Shown here: positions 6,301 through 6,553 of the stretch, one piece after another
Position numbering within the stretch: the stretch's first letter is position 1
How the letters are laid out: each line of letters opens with the position of its first letter
Notes under the pieces: generated by a model
Told to the model about the DNA's origin: nothing
The model's input: the letters and a program-made list of their open reading frames with translations, nothing else
The model's database searches: none
Program-made: the position numbers and the translations under genes
Assembly (NCBI GenBank): GCA_947627125.1
Contig: CANQUY010000100.1
Span: forward strand, 1 to 6,553
DNA from: an uncultured Clostridia bacterium
GTDB taxonomy: Bacteria; Bacillota; Clostridia; Christensenellales; Borkfalkiaceae
Direction of reading: 5' to 3'
DNA: 6,553 bases

Positions 6301-6459
6301 GGGAGCCGAGGCGCCGTAGTACCACGTTGCGCCGTCCGCAGTTTCTTTAGTGACGTTGCCGCTGCCGTCGCCGCATGCGCTCATGAGCGCGAGCGAGAAC
6401 ACGAGGGCGAACATGCACACGAGGACTGCAAGCAGAGATATGCGCTTTTTGCCTTTCAT
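3313..6459 (-). CDS. Large modular surface lipoprotein with collagen-like Gly-X-Y tracts and GLUG-type beta-helix domains
   Basis: A predicted exported lipoprotein of 1048 aa with no recognised enzyme activity. Residues 1-28 are a lipoprotein signal peptide: MKGKKR, a hydrophobic core, then lipobox MSAC with Cys29 as the lipid attachment site. Modules follow in order. Three W-[YF]-x-G...GD-[FY]-YL units (about 43-81, 89-125, 143-190) each end near a Trp. Four SAYELYVE...WLASLKG units (207-238, 274-308, 338-372, 375-402) are interleaved with Gly-X-Y tracts (238-274, 308-338, and short ones at 134-143, 197-207, 402-408). A fourth, diverged W/Y-G unit is at 410-462. Two C-terminal repeats (about 470-690 and 693-990) each hold WTPIG...PF.G.F....HTI and several GLUG turns such as VGGLVGK (621-627) and VGGLFGY (931-937). 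No LPXTG or C-terminal membrane segment is present, so anchoring is by lipid. A surface, adhesive or structural role is inferred. The start is fixed by AAGGAG and the adjacent signal peptide. It has its own promoter and terminator. Confidence 0.92.
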   Translation of the reverse strand: MKGKKRISLLAVLVCMFALVFSLALMSACGDGSGNVTKETADGATWYYGASAPAATLGDEGDYYLDTETLASYVKTGTNWRAAEKDETGTWFYGENAPLDTVGIEGDFYLNLKTGALYHKSSAGWGDSILTFKGEQGEKGRDGVLWFSGDKDPKATDPLLKDAFKGDFYLNTTDFTVWQLDSTNTWTKLGSIKPDDGAAGKDGVNGKSAYELYVEEYKKDHEDDNYMSQEDWLASLKGDKGETGERGEKGDEGDKGATGDKGDKGEPGTNGTDGKSAYELYVEQYKAEHEGSEDGLLNEKEWLESLKGKDGTNGTNGQDGQDGVPGKDGQDGQDGEDGKSAYELYVEQFKADESNAGKEPLSLEAWLASYNGTDGLSAFEIYKKYHPEFEGDEQAWLASLKGDKGDPGEDSVHFYNGDGEPSKEITEKAVEGDLYVGQFDGTDGKGSGSILYRYINGKWVPIMESMTQPGTISIYSLEKLIEFSKLVAAGKIADGVEVHLKTDIDFNEAEGVSLKARAAARTIVWTPIGTEAHPFNGKFYGEDHTISNFTIEVAADNVAGFFGKVNGATIQDLHFKNVSVTATGEGAYGAVVAGQTSGTVTITNVTVSGGTVEAKDENAKVGGLVGKVESGTVTAKDVEVTASGVEAGEGGKQAFVGEGDITMENDYMVGEEVKPGFAKKTVYSTAGEPTGTVYEISSLDGLKTFRDSVNGTGVEVNNYFDTTVTLSTDIDLDNQEWTPIGNSFDNPFVGYFDGQGHTIFNLKISDSSSNSYLGFFGVIGSDTIDDKAKKNTLLESLTIENVSIQGNSSNSENLGAFAGYAYGTDLKNLTLRGNVSIEGRNSIGGIVGKYNIAKYASGATQGNKYRSSDIKAIIDNIKVDTIGKIKSYNYRVGAIVGYMYKQYGYGTNQSRTCEITNIIVKNVSVEGTSSVGGLFGYVEMKKVTMTVDGVQMSDVKLFSCDTTSSGVQTFGAIFGQQVKGESIQRYTFKNLSGTVSVAMSEANKKGVQAERVDDGTFGTNQNGDGNTTITIETNTLAITWYGEPVVAE
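3490..4383 (-). repeat. Second GLUG-type beta-helix domain of the lipoprotein (AT-richer DNA)
   Basis: Residues about 693-990 repeat the plan of the first domain: YEISSLDGLKTFRDSV, LSTDIDLD, WTPIGNSFDNPFVGYFDG with HTI, then turns at GFFGVIG (774-780), LGAFAGYAYG (814-823), IGGIVGKYN (843-851), VGAIVGYMY (892-900), VGGLFGYVE (931-939) and FGAIFGQQV (970-978). It contains the only mature cysteines apart from the lipidated one, Cys913 and Cys960. Its DNA is AT-richer than the rest of the gene: hand counts give 25 of 60 G+C at 3901-3960 and 23 of 60 at 4021-4080. Confidence 0.7.
4390..5052 (-). repeat. First GLUG-type beta-helix domain of the lipoprotein
   Basis: Residues about 470-690. It opens with IYSLEKLIEFSKLV, then an acidic strand LKTDIDF and the hallmark WTPIGTEAHPFNGKFYG...HTI (525-545). 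GLUG-like turns follow: AGFFGKVNGATI (559-570), YGAVVAGQTSGTV (588-600) and VGGLVGKVESGTV (621-633). A more divergent FVGEGDITM ends the series. In related proteins this pattern forms a right-handed parallel beta-helix; the fold here is inferred from motif spacing. Confidence 0.7.
5254..5841 (-). repeat. Four SAYELYVE/WLASLKG modules interleaved with collagen-like tracts
   Basis: Residues 207-402 repeat the pattern GKSAYELYVEQYK, a variable acidic segment, E-x-WL-x-SLKG, then Gly-X-Y triplets. The first three copies keep SAYELYVE exactly; the fourth reads SAFEIYKKY. The longest Gly-X-Y tracts are residues 238-274 (12 triplets plus the next Gly; bases 5638-5748) and 308-338 (10 triplets plus Gly; bases 5446-5538). 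They are rich in Asp, Lys, Glu, Asn, Gln and Thr, with few prolines. DNA similarity is visible too: the plus-strand string CGACGTAGAGCTCATAGGCC occurs at 5421 and 5613, with a close variant at 5817. Confidence 0.8.
5890..6333 (-). repeat. Three W-[YF]-x-G...GD-[FY]-Y-L protein modules
   Basis: Residues 43-190 of the lipoprotein contain three related units of roughly 40-48 aa: WYYGASAP...GDYYLDT, WFYGENAP...GDFYLNL and LWFSGDKD...GDFYLNT. Each continues into a segment ending in Trp (NWR, GWG, TWT). A fourth diverged copy is at residues 410-462 (HFYNGDGEP...GDLYVG...GKWVP). Such GD-[FY]-YL...W units accompany Gly-X-Y tracts in many collagen-like bacterial and phage proteins, as I recall. Their function is unknown to me. 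Confidence 0.7.
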
Positions 6460-6468
6460 TGTTGCTTT

Positions 6469-6474
6469 CTCCTT
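6469..6474 (-). promoter_or_regulatory. Ribosome binding site of the lipoprotein gene
   Basis: The minus strand reads AAGGAG, 9 nt before the ATG whose first base is 6459. This near-perfect Shine-Dalgarno sequence, directly ahead of a lipoprotein signal peptide, decides the start. Confidence 0.88.
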
Positions 6475-6542
6475 ATGAATTTTGATTTGCTGCCCTCTTT
6501 ATCCACACAAAATGGCTGAAAAGGGTACAAATCTTGATATTC

Positions 6543-6551
6543 ATTATATCA
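6543..6551 (-). promoter_or_regulatory. Extended -10 promoter element of the lipoprotein gene
   Basis: The minus strand carries TGA followed by a perfect TATAAT (6548-6543). Transcription would start near 6537, giving a leader of about 78 nt. The -35 box would lie beyond the right edge and cannot be seen. The -10 overlaps an inverted repeat, TGATAT-5 nt-ATATCA (6551-6535). The leader (6475-6536) shows no clear structured RNA. Confidence 0.65.
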
Positions 6552-6553
6552 TC

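Noticed and set aside
3313..6459. Phage tail fibre, suggested by Gly-X-Y tracts and SAYELYVE-type modules
   Set aside because: A clear lipoprotein signal peptide and lipobox are present, and the neighbours are housekeeping genes with no phage functions.
5470..6519. Plus-strand open frame of 349 codons opposite the lipoprotein N-terminal region
   Set aside because: It is antisense to the signal peptide and repeat modules. Its hydrophobic periodic protein is the complement of Gly/Asp/Lys-rich repeat codons. The minus strand has a ribosome binding site, lipobox and known motifs.

Overview
The window suggests a moderately GC-rich anaerobic Bacillota/Clostridia-like bacterium, possibly an uncultured gut lineage. 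This is an inference from three things: SD-type ribosome binding sites with extended -10 promoters, the style of the housekeeping genes, and a very large modular surface lipoprotein next to GC-rich intergenic repeats. No rRNA, tRNA, CRISPR array, transposase or phage gene is visible.

Layout: (1) 2-1084, plus strand, the 3' part of an ABC-F type ATPase gene, entering from the left edge with its second nucleotide-binding domain complete. (2) 1085-1318, a spacer with a GC-rich hairpin repeat and then a good promoter, whose -35 box lies inside a perfect 16-bp palindrome. (3) 1319-2731, plus strand, a complete pyruvate kinase gene (470 aa), closed by a strong intrinsic terminator at 2751-2788. (4) 2793-3215, a gene-free island of two tandem copies (period 203 bp at the left end) of a palindromic intergenic repeat. 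(5) 3228-3270, an intrinsic terminator serving the minus-strand gene. (6) 3313-6459, minus strand, one 1048-aa lipoprotein with its ribosome binding site and a perfect extended -10 box at the right edge.

Pyruvate kinase and the lipoprotein gene converge. The repeat island lies between their two terminators, in DNA that should be little transcribed. The ABC-F and pyruvate kinase genes are unlikely to be a functional pair: they are separated by 234 bp, and pyruvate kinase has its own promoter.

The most notable object is the lipoprotein. After its lipobox it carries three W-Y/F-x-G...GD-F/Y-Y-L modules. Four 'SAYELYVE...WLASLKG' modules follow, interleaved with collagen-like Gly-X-Y tracts, then a fourth W/Y-G-like module. 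The C-terminal part holds two successive GLUG-type beta-helix domains. The last domain is encoded by visibly AT-richer DNA than the rest of the gene, which suggests a mosaic origin. I see no convincing new multi-gene system; the novelty is in the architecture of this surface protein and in the repeats.
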